A stretch of 50,801 nucleotides of DNA from Porphyromonadaceae bacterium UBA7048 (GCA_002493945.1 DLAL01000020.1:1-50801), one strand, 5' to 3'. Shown: positions 26,310 to 36,237, counted from the first letter of the stretch. A program made the numbers and translations. The notes: generated by a model from the letters alone, not told the origin.

Positions 26310-29192
26310 TTATCTTTCGGGTGTGAACACTATGTAGTTGGCTCCGATGTAGGTACCTGAGCCGGACAGTCCTCCGCCGACCAGCTCCATCTTCAGCTGC
26401 ACGGGCTCGGCGCTGACGATGTCTACTGTGCCGAGTCCGGCGGTGATCATCTTCTCGCTGCCCGAGGTCGACTGGTCGATGGGGTCGCCGAGGGGCGTGC
26501 CGTTGAGGTAGAACTGTGCCGACCCGCGGCGCGACTGCGAGAGCTTGTAGTTCAGGCTCACCTGATAGCGGCCGGGTGTGAGAGCAGGCAGGCGGTAGGT
26601 CACGTAGTCGCCTACGGCGGTCATGACGGCCACCGAGCTGTAGCCGTGCTCGCTGTCGGGATTGCCGTTGTCGAAGCGGTTCATCGTTATGGCCTCGTCC
26701 GACTTGGTGACTGTGTGGTTGTAGTCCTCAAGCTCGATGCGTACGGTCTTGAGTTCCTTGTCCGGATAGGGCACGTCGTTGTTGCGGATGGCAGTCACGT
26801 CGGCGGTGCCGCGCCCCTCGTCGTCGAAGGCTATGGTGCAGGTCATCGTGGTGCCGTCGCCGTACACGGTCACCTTGCCCTCGGCCGACGGTGTGCCAGT
26901 GGCATCGACCATGATGCGGCCTCCGTCGCTGACGATGGCGCAGTCCGTCACATTCTCGTCCGCGAAGACTATCTGGCGCTCCTCGCCCGTGTCGGCGGTC
27001 AGCCAATAAGCTTTGGCTTGCGACGTATTTTCCGACAGGTCAATGTTCAGGCCCTTCTCGTTGAGCTCGCGGCCTGAGATGCGGCCCTTGAAGGCATAGG
27101 TGAATATGCCCGTGTCATCGAGGGTCACATCCTCTATTATATATGTCCTGTCAGGGTCGAGCCAGCGCAGGGGATAGGCGGCAGCGGTCTGTCCCGCGCT
27201 CCGGCCTCCGCTTGTGGCGATGACGAATGCCGTAGCGCGGCTGCTGTCGTCCGTATACATCCACACGTACGGGCCCTCCTGCGGCTTCCATTGCTGTGCG
27301 TCGGCCGACGTGCAGCCAGTGCCGAGCCATACGGGGCGCACGGTCTGTGAGGCTACGGCCTTCACGCGCGGATTCTTGCGCCAGCGGTTGATTTTGCCGA
27401 AGAGTTCGATGCCCTTCTCGCTCCATTGGTCCGGGAATGTGTAGGCTTTGACGTCGCGTCCGCTCAGTGCGGCGTATATCACGTCTGTGGTCTCGGCCGG
27501 GTCGCCGCCCGAACCGAGATACACCGCGTTCAGCGGAAGGTGGCCGAAGTAGATTCCCATAGCCTCTATCGGCTTGTCATTGCCCGTGATGGTCATCCAT
27601 CCGTTGTGAGGCAGGTGTATCAGTTCGGTCATGCGGTCGCCGGGGTTGGGGTAGAGGTCGAGCTCGCTCGTCACCTTTATCTCGAACTCCGGATGTGCGT
27701 CGGCTATGCCGTTCATCATGTTGCGTGTCAGCACGTTCTTGCGGTATACGTTGTCGGACGGATGCGAGTAGGATGTCTCCGAGAGGTTCTGCCAGTACTG
27801 GGTGAGGTCGACGGCCTGGTGTGTCAGTCCGTATATGTCTATCATAGTTTCGATTTTCTCGCGCTTGGCCGCGATGACCGCAGGGTCGGCCAGGTCGTTG
27901 CCATTGTTGTGGCCACCGCCGGAGTTGGAGTACCACAGACCGAGCCGGAGACCGCTTTCGCGCAGACGTGCCGAGAATTCGGCCATATCGGGTATGCCGG
28001 GCACGTTCGACTCGATGGGGTCACGGGTCAGGCCGTCCTCGGTTATCCACTTGCCGTCGGACGTCGAGTTGTTCCATCCGTCATCTATAAGCAGCATGTC
28101 GTAGCCTGCGCGCACGGCCTTGGGGACGACTGTGCCCAGCAGGTATTCGGATGTGCGGTAGCCGTTGCGGAACCACTCCCAGTCGTTGACCATCAGTGAT
28201 GTAGCCGTATCGTGGAAGCGGAAACGACGGCGGAAATGATTCTCCACGGCCATCTTTCCGTCGATGATGTCGCCCTTGAAAGCCGTCAGATTGACAGCTA
28301 TGTACTCGAATTCCTCGCCCGGGAAGAGGTTGAGCTGCAGGGACTCGGGACTGGTCAGCACCTTCACGCGGTCGGCCGACCCTTCGGCCCATGCCGTCAT
28401 TGTGGCGAAGGGGCGCAGCTGGTAGTAGTACGACGGCGTCTCCTTCTTGCCCCGTTCCTCGGGTCCGTACTGGGTCTTCCAGTTGGTTTCGGGCGCCATG
28501 TACCATCCCGTGCCGTCGTGATTGAGGCAGATGAAGCACTTGGCCACATCGTCGGCGTTGCCGGTCATGGATGCTTCCTCCATGTTGCCTTTGGTGCTGA
28601 GCCACTTGCTGTTCACCACATAGTGGAGGTCATGTGCGGTCTGCGCTATGTCGAGCGACAGCACGTCGGAGCGCTCGATGAGCAGATTGTCGCAGTCCGA
28701 CAGGTTTCTGATGAACGCCTGATAGCGCAGACCGCCGTCGTCATTGTAGATTTCGAAGTGCAGGTTTGCCTGAATGTCGTCCCTGCTCACCGACACCACG
28801 AGCTCGCGGCCCACACCGGGGGCGTCCGTCGCGCCCGTCAGAGCTATGCGTTCCATGGTCGCGCCGTCGAAGCTCCAGCCTGCGTCCGAGGCCCGGTAGC
28901 GGAAGTCGCGCGAGGTGCGTCCGGCTGCATTCGGGAGATATTTGCCTTGATAGTCAAAGAGTTCGTTGCCGGAGCCTGTGACGTCGGTGTCTGCGGCCTT
29001 GTTGCGGAATTCGGTCAGTCTGATGCCGCCGTCCGCAGTCCAGCGGAGAGTGAACCGCAGGGCATCGTTCTCCAGCACCCACGAGGCGGTGCTGTCTGTT
29101 ACGTCCTGACTTATGAGGGCTTCGGCGCCGAGTGCGGCTGCGCTTGTCAGCAGAGCGGCTGCCAGCGGAAGTATGCGTATGTATCTGTTCAT
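26310..29192 (-). CDS. Clan GH-D-like glycosidase (alpha-galactosidase type) with C-terminal CBM
   Basis: A 960-residue secreted protein: signal peptide (MNRYIRILPLAAALLTSAAALG), N-terminal beta-sandwich (about 25-320), a TIM barrel with LLIDDGW (367-373) as in GH27/GH36 alpha-galactosidases, and a candidate nucleophile D462 in THQAVDLTQYW. A C-terminal domain (VRIELEDYNH ... GDYVTYRLPALTPGRYQVSL, about 840-960) looks like a CBM6/35-type carbohydrate-binding module. It probably removes alpha-linked galactose or GalNAc; exact family and sugar are uncertain. Start ATG 29192 overlaps the upstream stop by four bases (ATGA). It is flanked by the esterase and beta-helix genes. Confidence 0.8.
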   Translation of the reverse strand: MNRYIRILPLAAALLTSAAALGAEALISQDVTDSTASWVLENDALRFTLRWTADGGIRLTEFRNKAADTDVTGSGNELFDYQGKYLPNAAGRTSRDFRYRASDAGWSFDGATMERIALTGATDAPGVGRELVVSVSRDDIQANLHFEIYNDDGGLRYQAFIRNLSDCDNLLIERSDVLSLDIAQTAHDLHYVVNSKWLSTKGNMEEASMTGNADDVAKCFICLNHDGTGWYMAPETNWKTQYGPEERGKKETPSYYYQLRPFATMTAWAEGSADRVKVLTSPESLQLNLFPGEEFEYIAVNLTAFKGDIIDGKMAVENHFRRRFRFHDTATSLMVNDWEWFRNGYRTSEYLLGTVVPKAVRAGYDMLLIDDGWNNSTSDGKWITEDGLTRDPIESNVPGIPDMAEFSARLRESGLRLGLWYSNSGGGHNNGNDLADPAVIAAKREKIETMIDIYGLTHQAVDLTQYWQNLSETSYSHPSDNVYRKNVLTRNMMNGIADAHPEFEIKVTSELDLYPNPGDRMTELIHLPHNGWMTITGNDKPIEAMGIYFGHLPLNAVYLGSGGDPAETTDVIYAALSGRDVKAYTFPDQWSEKGIELFGKINRWRKNPRVKAVASQTVRPVWLGTGCTSADAQQWKPQEGPYVWMYTDDSSRATAFVIATSGGRSAGQTAAAYPLRWLDPDRTYIIEDVTLDDTGIFTYAFKGRISGRELNEKGLNIDLSENTSQAKAYWLTADTGEERQIVFADENVTDCAIVSDGGRIMVDATGTPSAEGKVTVYGDGTTMTCTIAFDDEGRGTADVTAIRNNDVPYPDKELKTVRIELEDYNHTVTKSDEAITMNRFDNGNPDSEHGYSSVAVMTAVGDYVTYRLPALTPGRYQVSLNYKLSQSRRGSAQFYLNGTPLGDPIDQSTSGSEKMITAGLGTVDIVSAEPVQLKMELVGGGLSGSGTYIGANYIVFTPER

Positions 29193-30535
29193 TTTACTAC
29201 GATTTTGACTGTTGTGGTTCTGTGCTTGGAGTCGGAGAGGGTGAGCAGATAGATGCCCCGGCACTGCGGCGCAGGTACGGTGCCCGTCGGGCTGATGCAG
29301 TCAGCGCCGATGAGTTGTCCCGAAAGAGAGTGAAGCGCATATGCCGTGAAGTCGCCCGAGGTCAGCTCTATTTCCGTGCCGGCTTCGACCACATTGCGCG
29401 CTGTCGGAGCGGCACCGTCGCTAAGCGTGATGTCGGCTATGCCCGTGCCGTCGTCGATGATGACGGTCTTGTCGGCGTTGAGTTCGTTGTCCGACACGTT
29501 GTCGTGGACGAGCGTGGCGGATATGTGCGCGCCGCTGCGGGCGAATATTCCCGAGCCGAGGGTGGCTTCGCAGCGCGTGACGGTGCAGTTGCGTATGACG
29601 GCGCCCTCGGAGGCGTTGATGCCTCCGCCGGTGCAGCGTCCTGTCGTGGCGGTGTAGCTTCCTGCGGGGAGCACGCGGCAGTACTGCCAGCGGTTCAGAG
29701 CCATCAGTTCGTGTGTCCGCAGGTCAGCCACGTAGCGTCCGTCCAGGCCTGCCGACTCCGCTTCGGCGGCGGTCCATATCGTCGAGGTGCCGAAGTCCTT
29801 GCATCCGTTCGCGGCAAGTGTGGCGCTGATGATGTCGAAGGCAGGGTAGAGGAGCAGGGCACGGGCGTCGTCGTCTGTGGGTATGCGCCAGTGCGCGTTA
29901 CCCCAGGAGTAGGCCGTGCCGGCGAAGTGCTCCGCGCGGCCGTACTGGCAGAGCTTGCTCACGAATGTCGTCGATATCACATCGACCGTGTTCGAGGCGC
30001 GGTCGGTGTTGATGACCACGCCTTTGGTCTTGTCGATATACTCGCCGACCGACGGCAGGCCGCTACGGCAGAGGCGTACGACGCAGTTCTCGAGTGTGCA
30101 TCCGCCCGAGATGAGCGCTCCGGCTCCCGTGGTGGCCGAGCCGTGCTCGATGACGAATCCGTCGAACTTGGCCGGAATGTCGAGCACCGCCGTCTGTGTC
30201 AGCACCCTGAAGCGGTCGCAGCCGTCGAGTATTGAGCCGTCGTCGGAGTCTTCCGACGGCAGTATGCGGCTCTGCGGCGAGTCGTCGCCGACGGTGTAGC
30301 CGCCGAGCACGGTCACGCCGTTGCGCACGGCGAACCCTCCGCAGTAGCGTCCACGGGCCACAATCACCGTATCGCCCGGAGCGGCGTTCTCTATGACGGA
30401 GTACAGCCTGTCCGACGCATCATCCCATGATAGCCCGCTGCCGTCGCCGCGGCTTTCGGGCGCCACATAGTAGCGCTGTCCGGCGTGGGCGCCGAGGCAG
30501 CAGAAGCATAGTGTAGCGAATAAAAGATGTCTCAT
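29189..30535 (-). CDS. Secreted right-handed beta-helix protein
   Basis: A 448-residue secreted protein with signal peptide (MRHLLFATLCFCCLGAHAG). It begins with YYVAPESRGDGSGLSWDDA, the usual opening of bacterial parallel beta-helix proteins of the DUF1565/pectate-lyase-like type, and continues in short valine-rich turns (GDTVIVARGRYCGGFAV, NGVTVLGGYTV, ENCVVRLCRSG). Near residues 200-250 there is an inserted stretch (YSWGNAHWRIPTDDDARALL) unlike a helix rung. A C-terminal tail (SLSGQLIG ... GIYLLTLSDSKHR) is a sorting-type domain. It is first of the three-gene operon, possibly a polysaccharide lyase or a glycan-binding scaffold; no catalytic residues are recognised. Confidence 0.78.
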   Translation of the reverse strand: MRHLLFATLCFCCLGAHAGQRYYVAPESRGDGSGLSWDDASDRLYSVIENAAPGDTVIVARGRYCGGFAVRNGVTVLGGYTVGDDSPQSRILPSEDSDDGSILDGCDRFRVLTQTAVLDIPAKFDGFVIEHGSATTGAGALISGGCTLENCVVRLCRSGLPSVGEYIDKTKGVVINTDRASNTVDVISTTFVSKLCQYGRAEHFAGTAYSWGNAHWRIPTDDDARALLLYPAFDIISATLAANGCKDFGTSTIWTAAEAESAGLDGRYVADLRTHELMALNRWQYCRVLPAGSYTATTGRCTGGGINASEGAVIRNCTVTRCEATLGSGIFARSGAHISATLVHDNVSDNELNADKTVIIDDGTGIADITLSDGAAPTARNVVEAGTEIELTSGDFTAYALHSLSGQLIGADCISPTGTVPAPQCRGIYLLTLSDSKHRTTTVKIVVK

Positions 30536-30585
30536 ATATTAAGGTTTGAAAATTGGCCCGGGATGTAAGGTGTCTGATTCCGTTG

Positions 30586-30593
30586 CAAAGGTA
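30586..30593 (-). promoter_or_regulatory. Predicted -7 box of the carbohydrate operon
   Basis: TACCTTTG on the minus strand (30593-30586), about 50 bases before the start at 30535. No good -33 element is seen at 19-21 bases, consistent with a promoter that needs an activator such as the adjacent regulator. Confidence 0.45.
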
Positions 30594-30666
30594 TTCCGAC
30601 TTGTTTTCGTACGATGTCCATATTTATGACATTGTTGTCCAAATTTTGTAATTTGTTGGTTCTGTG

Positions 30667-30698
30667 TATGTAAATTCTGATTTTTATATCTATCTTTG
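30667..30698 (+). promoter_or_regulatory. Predicted promoter of the hybrid regulator
   Basis: TATCTTTG at 30691-30698 is a perfect -7 box; only a weak TATG (30667-30670) lies 20 bases upstream. It implies transcription from about 30705 and rules out the in-frame ATG at 30696 as a start. Confidence 0.5.
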
Positions 30699-30722
30699 CA
30701 TAGCTCAATCATCACACAGACC

Positions 30723-33700
30723 ATGAAAATATCAGGACATCATGTACGGACGGCCCTTGTGGCTTTGCTGCTCTATCTGGTTGCGGCCTTCGGCTGCGGC
30801 GCAGAGACCATGCGCGTCATCACCAACCGCGACGGACTCTCGTCCATGTCGGTCTTCTGTCTGCATCAGGACCGCTCGGGCTACATGTGGGCCGGAACGT
30901 ACGAGGGTCTGAACCGTCACCGCGGCTACGACATCGACGTATTCCGCTCGGGATTCGGCGAGAGCGGCGAAATCTCGGGCTTCCTGATTGAGAAGATTCA
31001 CGAGTCGGACGACGGCGCTCTGTGGGTGCACTCCAACTATGGATACGACCGTTTCGACGCAGCCTCGGCGCGCGTCGAGCACCATCCCGAGATCAACGGC
31101 TCGTACAAAAGCGCGGTGTCGCCCTCGGGCATGGCAGTGGCCATGGTGTCGGACGGCACATTCTATTATTATGACAGCGCCGTGCGCGGATTCAAGGCCA
31201 CCGGACTTCCGGGTGTCAGATATGGGGATGTCCTCGGATTCTCCTTCGACAGCCTCGGGCGACTGCTGGTGGCGCGCCGTCATGATCTGCTGACATTCAC
31301 GCGCGGCGCTGCGGCGTTCGAGCCTGCCGATACGATAGAGTTCGGCACGGATATGAAGTTTTTCTGCCGGGCCGCTGACGGCGGCTTTTATGCCGTGGAC
31401 GATAACTACACCGTCTACCGGCTCGGAAGCGACCTCCGCGGACTGAAATTAGTGTGCACCGTCGACCCTCCGGCCCATATGCGCGGACTCATCGGCGGTG
31501 TCGCTGTGGCCGACGACCGCATAGTGGTGGGATTCAAGAACGAAGGCGCCATGATGGTGACGCCCTCGACAGGCGCCGTGCGTGTGCTTGACATACCCTT
31601 CGGCGTGTTCGACCTCTGCTACGACAGCCGGCGGCGCATACTCTGGGCCGCTACCGACGGCGGCGGTATCTACACCTGGAGCCACGGCCCTTACGACTTC
31701 GACAGCGATTTCTTCAGCGACTTCACCGGCCTTAATCTCGGTAAGCAGGTCCGCGCCATATACCATGACTCCGAAGGCGACTACTGGATAGGCACCAAGG
31801 GCAACGGCCTCTATCAGCTGTACCACGATGCCGGCGGACATCCGCAGCAGCGCCGCTACACCACTGCCAACAGCGCACTGAGCCACGATATGGTGTTCAA
31901 TGTCATCCCTGGCCGCTTCCGCAAGGTGCTGTGGATAGGCGGCGAAGGACCGGGCCTGTGCTACTACTCGTATGCCGACGGGCGCGTGAAGCGTCTCGAC
32001 GTCGCCGGCACACCGCAGTTCCGCTGCATCCATGCCGTGTCCGAGGTGAGCGACACGGTGCTGTATGCCGTGTCGAACTGGCACGGTCTCTTCCGCGTCA
32101 CCCTCGATTCGCGCTCCTCGGAGCCGCGCATACTCTCTGTCACGCAGGTCCTTGTGAACCGCTCCGAGCATGGCTCGTCGCAGTTCTTCACCATCCGCCG
32201 CCAGGGTCAGCGCTGGCTGTGGTTCGCCAACCGCGAGAACGGCATCTACCGTCTCGACCTTGCCTCGGGCCATGTGGACCACATACTCTTCGCACAGCCG
32301 CGCGAGCTGGCCGTCAACGACGTGCACGCCATATGCACCGACGTGCCCGGACGTGTGCTCGTCGGCACATCGGCCGGACTGATCGAGCTGACTTCAGACA
32401 TTTCGGGCAAGGTCTACAGCCGCCGTGTCTGTCATGAGCTTACGGGCAACCGGAGCATACGCTCCATCGTGACCGACGGACGGCAGAACGTGTGGCTCGC
32501 CATGGTCGACGGTCTGCTGCATCTCGACATCATCAGCGGCGAGCTCACGGCGTGGCCCGGCGGCCGCATCACCGAGTTCTGCGACAACGCCGGATTCTAT
32601 GACGCCTCCTCGCGCCGCTACTTCTTCGGCGGCACCGACGCGGTGCTCTCCGTGACCGACGACCCCGGCTACAAGGAGTCCGACACGCGGCTGCCGCTCA
32701 TCTTCGAGTGTGTCGACGACGGCCTGAGGGAATTCGCACTGTCGCGCTACACCGACAGCGACGGACGCCTCGTGTTCCGTCATGACGAGACATACTTCGG
32801 CATACGCTACAATGTCCTCGACTACCGTCAGGCCGACGACTACCTCTTCGAGTACCGCATTCCGGGCGTGTCGTCGGAATGGCTCCACAACGGCACGCGG
32901 CGCCGCATATCCTTCCTCGGCATCTCGCCCGGCGCATATACCCTCGAGGTGCGCTACCGCAAGGGCAACTACGTCAGCCCCGTCAGTCAGGCCGCGCTCC
33001 TCATAACACCGCCGTGGTATGACTCCATGTGGGCCCGGTGCGTCTATGCCCTCTGTGCCGTCGGCGCGGCGGCAGCCTGCGTCAGAGCCTTCCGGCGCCG
33101 TCAGCGCCGCCGTATGGCCGACATCGAGGCGCGCCACAAGGAGGAGGTGTACGAGTCGAAACTTGACTTCTTCGTCGATGTGGCCAATGAGTTCGCCGAG
33201 CCGCTCATGCTCATCAGCGGTTCGGGCAAGATTGTCGCCTCCGACCCCGACGTGAGCGACCGCACCCGCAAGTTCGCCGGCATCATCTATCACAAGGCGT
33301 CGGTGCTGAAAGAGCTGACGCAGAAGCTCATAGGCTTCAGGCGAGTGGACTCCGGCGAGCGCGAGTGGCACCCGGTGACGGTGAATGTCACGGCGCTCCT
33401 TGGCGACATCAGGCGCCGCTTCGGCTCGCTGGCGCGCATGCGCGGAGTGGACTTCAGTCTCGCCTGCGGCGAGGAGCTGATGTGGGTGGCCGATGCCGAG
33501 GCGCTGAGGACCATCGTCACGGGCATCACGTCGGTGGCCATGAAGCACCTCCCGTCAGGCGGCAGTCTCTCGCTGGATGTGGCCGAGTCCGACTCGCGTC
33601 TGACCATGACCTTCACCCTCACCGGAGCGTCGGTATATACGGGCTACCTCAGCGGCGACGACAGCAAGCGGCATCTGCTCGACCGCCTCCAGGACCATAC

Positions 33701-34736
33701 GACCGATGTCAACGTGGTGTTCGATGACCTCGACCTGGCCATCTGCCGCAACCTCATAGTCGACAACCGCGGCACGGTCACCGACAGCGTCGCCGACGGC
33801 GGAGCGCAGCGCATCGTCGTCAGCCTGCCGCGTCAGGAGGCCGTGGCTGATGCCTCCGGACCGATGGTGGTCGAATCGCTTCCCGACCGTCCGGCGCTTC
33901 ATGACGTCGACAGTCTTGCCGATGAGACCATAGCCTTCAACGAACGGCTTCAGACCATCCTCTTCGTCGACGACAGCGAGGAGATGTGCTGGTACATACG
34001 CAATCTTTTCCGTGGAGAGTTCAATGTCGTGGCGTGCTCCGACGTTGCCTCGGCGCTCGAGACTGTCGGGCGCCGACTGCCTGATCTGGTCATAGCCGAC
34101 CTGCTGCTCAAGGACCGCACGGGCATCGAGCTGTGCCGCGAGCTCAAGGGCCGCAAGAGCACGGAGCATCTGCCCTTCATCCTCATATCGTCTGTCCACA
34201 GCGACGACGTGCGCCGTCAGAGCATCGATGCCGGTGCCGACATATTCATCTACAAGCCCTACGACGAGGACAACTTTCACTCCGTGGTAACGGGCATGCT
34301 CCGCCGCTCCGAGGTGCTCCTTGACTACTACGACGACTCAATCAGTTCCTTCGAGCTGGTCGACGGCGTGGTGATGCACAAGGAGGAGAAGGAAATGCTC
34401 GCTAAGATGACGGCCATCATCTCCGACAACATCAGCAATCCCGAGCTGTCCACCGATATGGTGGCCTCGATGATGGGCATGACCGTGCGCAATCTCTACC
34501 GTTTCGTCAGCCGCATCACCACCGACACTCCATCGTCAATCATACGCAATATGCGCCTCAAGCGCGCCGCCTATCTGCTCAAGCACTCCCGGATGACGAT
34601 GGAAGAAGTGGCCTTCAAGTCGGGCTTCAATCACCGCAGTACGTTCTACAATGTATTTTCGGCCCGGTACGGCTGCACGCCCAAGCAGTTCCATGACCGC
34701 CACTGCGACGACGCTGTCAGCCGGATGGATACTTAG
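30723..34736 (+). CDS. Hybrid two-component regulator (HTCS type) with degenerate kinase core
   Basis: A 1337-residue membrane regulator: signal/anchor, periplasmic two-component propeller repeats (about 30-660, e.g. LSSMSVFCLHQDRSGYMWAG), a Y_Y_Y domain (about 700-755), one membrane segment (about 765-790), a kinase-like core (about 800-1060), receiver domain (about 1077-1195) and AraC-type DNA-binding domain (about 1233-1332). The phosphoacceptor His is replaced by N822 (VDVANEFAEPL where SHExRTPL is usual), and the N-box (ITSVAMKHLPSGG) and G2 box (DLDLAICRNL) have lost their Asn and glycines. The receiver keeps VDD, its phospho-Asp in IADLLL and the KP lysine. It is divergent from the three-gene carbohydrate operon, its probable target. 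Start ATG 30723 lies 18 bases after the predicted transcription start. Confidence 0.9.
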   Translation: MKISGHHVRTALVALLLYLVAAFGCGAETMRVITNRDGLSSMSVFCLHQDRSGYMWAGTYEGLNRHRGYDIDVFRSGFGESGEISGFLIEKIHESDDGALWVHSNYGYDRFDAASARVEHHPEINGSYKSAVSPSGMAVAMVSDGTFYYYDSAVRGFKATGLPGVRYGDVLGFSFDSLGRLLVARRHDLLTFTRGAAAFEPADTIEFGTDMKFFCRAADGGFYAVDDNYTVYRLGSDLRGLKLVCTVDPPAHMRGLIGGVAVADDRIVVGFKNEGAMMVTPSTGAVRVLDIPFGVFDLCYDSRRRILWAATDGGGIYTWSHGPYDFDSDFFSDFTGLNLGKQVRAIYHDSEGDYWIGTKGNGLYQLYHDAGGHPQQRRYTTANSALSHDMVFNVIPGRFRKVLWIGGEGPGLCYYSYADGRVKRLDVAGTPQFRCIHAVSEVSDTVLYAVSNWHGLFRVTLDSRSSEPRILSVTQVLVNRSEHGSSQFFTIRRQGQRWLWFANRENGIYRLDLASGHVDHILFAQPRELAVNDVHAICTDVPGRVLVGTSAGLIELTSDISGKVYSRRVCHELTGNRSIRSIVTDGRQNVWLAMVDGLLHLDIISGELTAWPGGRITEFCDNAGFYDASSRRYFFGGTDAVLSVTDDPGYKESDTRLPLIFECVDDGLREFALSRYTDSDGRLVFRHDETYFGIRYNVLDYRQADDYLFEYRIPGVSSEWLHNGTRRRISFLGISPGAYTLEVRYRKGNYVSPVSQAALLITPPWYDSMWARCVYALCAVGAAAACVRAFRRRQRRRMADIEARHKEEVYESKLDFFVDVANEFAEPLMLISGSGKIVASDPDVSDRTRKFAGIIYHKASVLKELTQKLIGFRRVDSGEREWHPVTVNVTALLGDIRRRFGSLARMRGVDFSLACGEELMWVADAEALRTIVTGITSVAMKHLPSGGSLSLDVAESDSRLTMTFTLTGASVYTGYLSGDDSKRHLLDRLQDHTTDVNVVFDDLDLAICRNLIVDNRGTVTDSVADGGAQRIVVSLPRQEAVADASGPMVVESLPDRPALHDVDSLADETIAFNERLQTILFVDDSEEMCWYIRNLFRGEFNVVACSDVASALETVGRRLPDLVIADLLLKDRTGIELCRELKGRKSTEHLPFILISSVHSDDVRRQSIDAGADIFIYKPYDEDNFHSVVTGMLRRSEVLLDYYDDSISSFELVDGVVMHKEEKEMLAKMTAIISDNISNPELSTDMVASMMGMTVRNLYRFVSRITTDTPSSIIRNMRLKRAAYLLKHSRMTMEEVAFKSGFNHRSTFYNVFSARYGCTPKQFHDRHCDDAVSRMDT

Positions 34737-34801
34737 AAGTGTTTTCGCTGAAACTTTCGGCACTTCTGGCCGTTTTTAACATAGTATAGATTAGATTTAT
34801 T

Positions 34802-36151
34802 ATGAGTCAGAACAATTCACGTGCCGTATTCACCACCCGTTTCGGTGCCATAGCCACCACCGTGGGCTCTGCCGTAGGGCTGGGCAACATATGGAGATTC
34901 CCTTACGAAGCCGGAGTGCACGGAGGAGGCGCCTTCATGATATGCTATCTCGCCTTCGTCTTCCTCATAGGCGTGCCGCTGCTGTGCGCCGAGTTCTGCA
35001 TGGGCCGCGGTACGCGGTCTAATATCTTCGGGGCATACCGCAAGCTCGGCGGTCCGCATCTTGCGCGTTTCGCCGGCACACTCGGCATCGTGGCGTCGCT
35101 TATGATACTCAGCTTCTACTCCGTCGTCGCCGGATGGACCGTGGAGTACTGCCTGTCGTCGCTCACGGGCGGACTCGACTTCAGCGATACCGCCGCCGGT
35201 CACGGGCAGTTCGTCAGTCTCACCACGGGGTGGCGGCCGCTGCTGTGGACAGCGGTGTTCCTTGTGGCAAACTTCGTCATACTCATCAGCGGAGTCACCA
35301 AGGGCATAGAGCGCGCCTCGAATGTGATGATGCCGATACTCTTCCTGCTCCTTGTGGCGTTCTGCATCAATTCGTTCTTCCTGCCGGGCTTCGGCGACGG
35401 CATGCGCTTCATCTTCGCGCCTGATTTCAGCAAGATTACTCCGCAGGTGCTCTTCGGAGCCTTGGGTCAGGCATTCTTCTCGCTCAGTCTCGGTATAGGC
35501 GGCATGATGACCTATGCGTCGTACTTCAGCGACAAGAGCCGTCTGGGACGCACGGCCATGACCACGGCGCTGCTCGACTCGGCAGTGGCCATATTAGCCG
35601 GTGTGATTATCTTCCCGGCGGTGTTCTCCTTCGGCATCTCGCCGCAGGCCGGCCCGACGCTCGTCTTCGAGGTGCTTCCGAACATATTCGACCGTCTGCC
35701 CGGCGGCATGATATGGTCCACGCTCTTCTTCCTGCTCCTCTTCCTGGCATCCCTCACCTCGACTGTGTCCATGAGCGAGATATCCATCTCCTATTTCTGC
35801 GAGGAGAAGAAGATGAGCCGTACGCGCGCCACCGTCCTGTCGTCGGCCATAGCGCTTGCCGGCGGACTGCTGTGCGCCATGAGTTTCGGAGTGATGAGCG
35901 ATTTCACGATTTTCGGTATGACCGTGTTCGACCTCTTCGACTATGTGGCGTCGAATTTCTGCATGCCCGTAGGCGGATTCGTATGTGCCGTATTTGTAGG
36001 ATGGTTTGTCGACCGTAAGTTTATCAAGGACCAGCTCACTGACTACGAGGCTTATCGCTTCCCCCTTCTGCGCCCCCTGCGCTTCTGCCTGCGCTGGCTG
36101 TGTCCTGTGGCGATACTTCTTATATTCCTGAATATCACCGGAATCCTGTGA
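34802..36151 (+). CDS. Neurotransmitter:sodium symporter (NSS) family transporter
   Basis: A 449-residue, roughly 11-helix inner-membrane transporter of the SLC6/LeuT type. The family hallmark is visible in TM1: TTVGSAVGLGNIWRFPYEAG, containing the sodium/substrate-binding unwound region. TM6 is similarly typical (FFSLSLGIGGMMTYASYFSD). It probably takes up an amino acid or related compound with sodium; the substrate cannot be told. It starts 65 bases after the hybrid regulator on the same strand, so read-through is possible, but a functional link to glycan use is not obvious. Confidence 0.92.
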   Translation: MSQNNSRAVFTTRFGAIATTVGSAVGLGNIWRFPYEAGVHGGGAFMICYLAFVFLIGVPLLCAEFCMGRGTRSNIFGAYRKLGGPHLARFAGTLGIVASLMILSFYSVVAGWTVEYCLSSLTGGLDFSDTAAGHGQFVSLTTGWRPLLWTAVFLVANFVILISGVTKGIERASNVMMPILFLLLVAFCINSFFLPGFGDGMRFIFAPDFSKITPQVLFGALGQAFFSLSLGIGGMMTYASYFSDKSRLGRTAMTTALLDSAVAILAGVIIFPAVFSFGISPQAGPTLVFEVLPNIFDRLPGGMIWSTLFFLLLFLASLTSTVSMSEISISYFCEEKKMSRTRATVLSSAIALAGGLLCAMSFGVMSDFTIFGMTVFDLFDYVASNFCMPVGGFVCAVFVGWFVDRKFIKDQLTDYEAYRFPLLRPLRFCLRWLCPVAILLIFLNITGIL

Positions 36152-36167
36152 TGATTTCGGACAGGTA

Positions 36168-36199
36168 CAAAAAAAATTGATTGTCTCCCGACAACCAAT
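36168..36199 (-). terminator. Minus-strand terminator
   Basis: On the minus strand, ATTGGTTGTC (36199-36190) pairs with GACAATCAAT (36185-36176) through one G-U pair, loop GGGA, followed by eight T. It ends either the efflux operon (230 bases upstream) or the short transcript described next. Confidence 0.85.
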
Positions 36200-36232
36200 C
36201 CAGTTAACCTTAAATCTATACCATGAAAAACA
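36169..36232 (-). ncRNA. Candidate small RNA, about 64 nt
   Basis: A minus-strand promoter (TTG 36268-36266, 20 bases, TACCTTTG 36245-36238) would start transcription near 36232, and a strong terminator ends it near 36169. The interval has no open reading frame of use (an ATG is followed almost at once by TAG). The piece is complete as a promoter-to-terminator unit, but there is no known RNA family match. Confidence 0.4.
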
Positions 36233-36237
36233 CAGTG

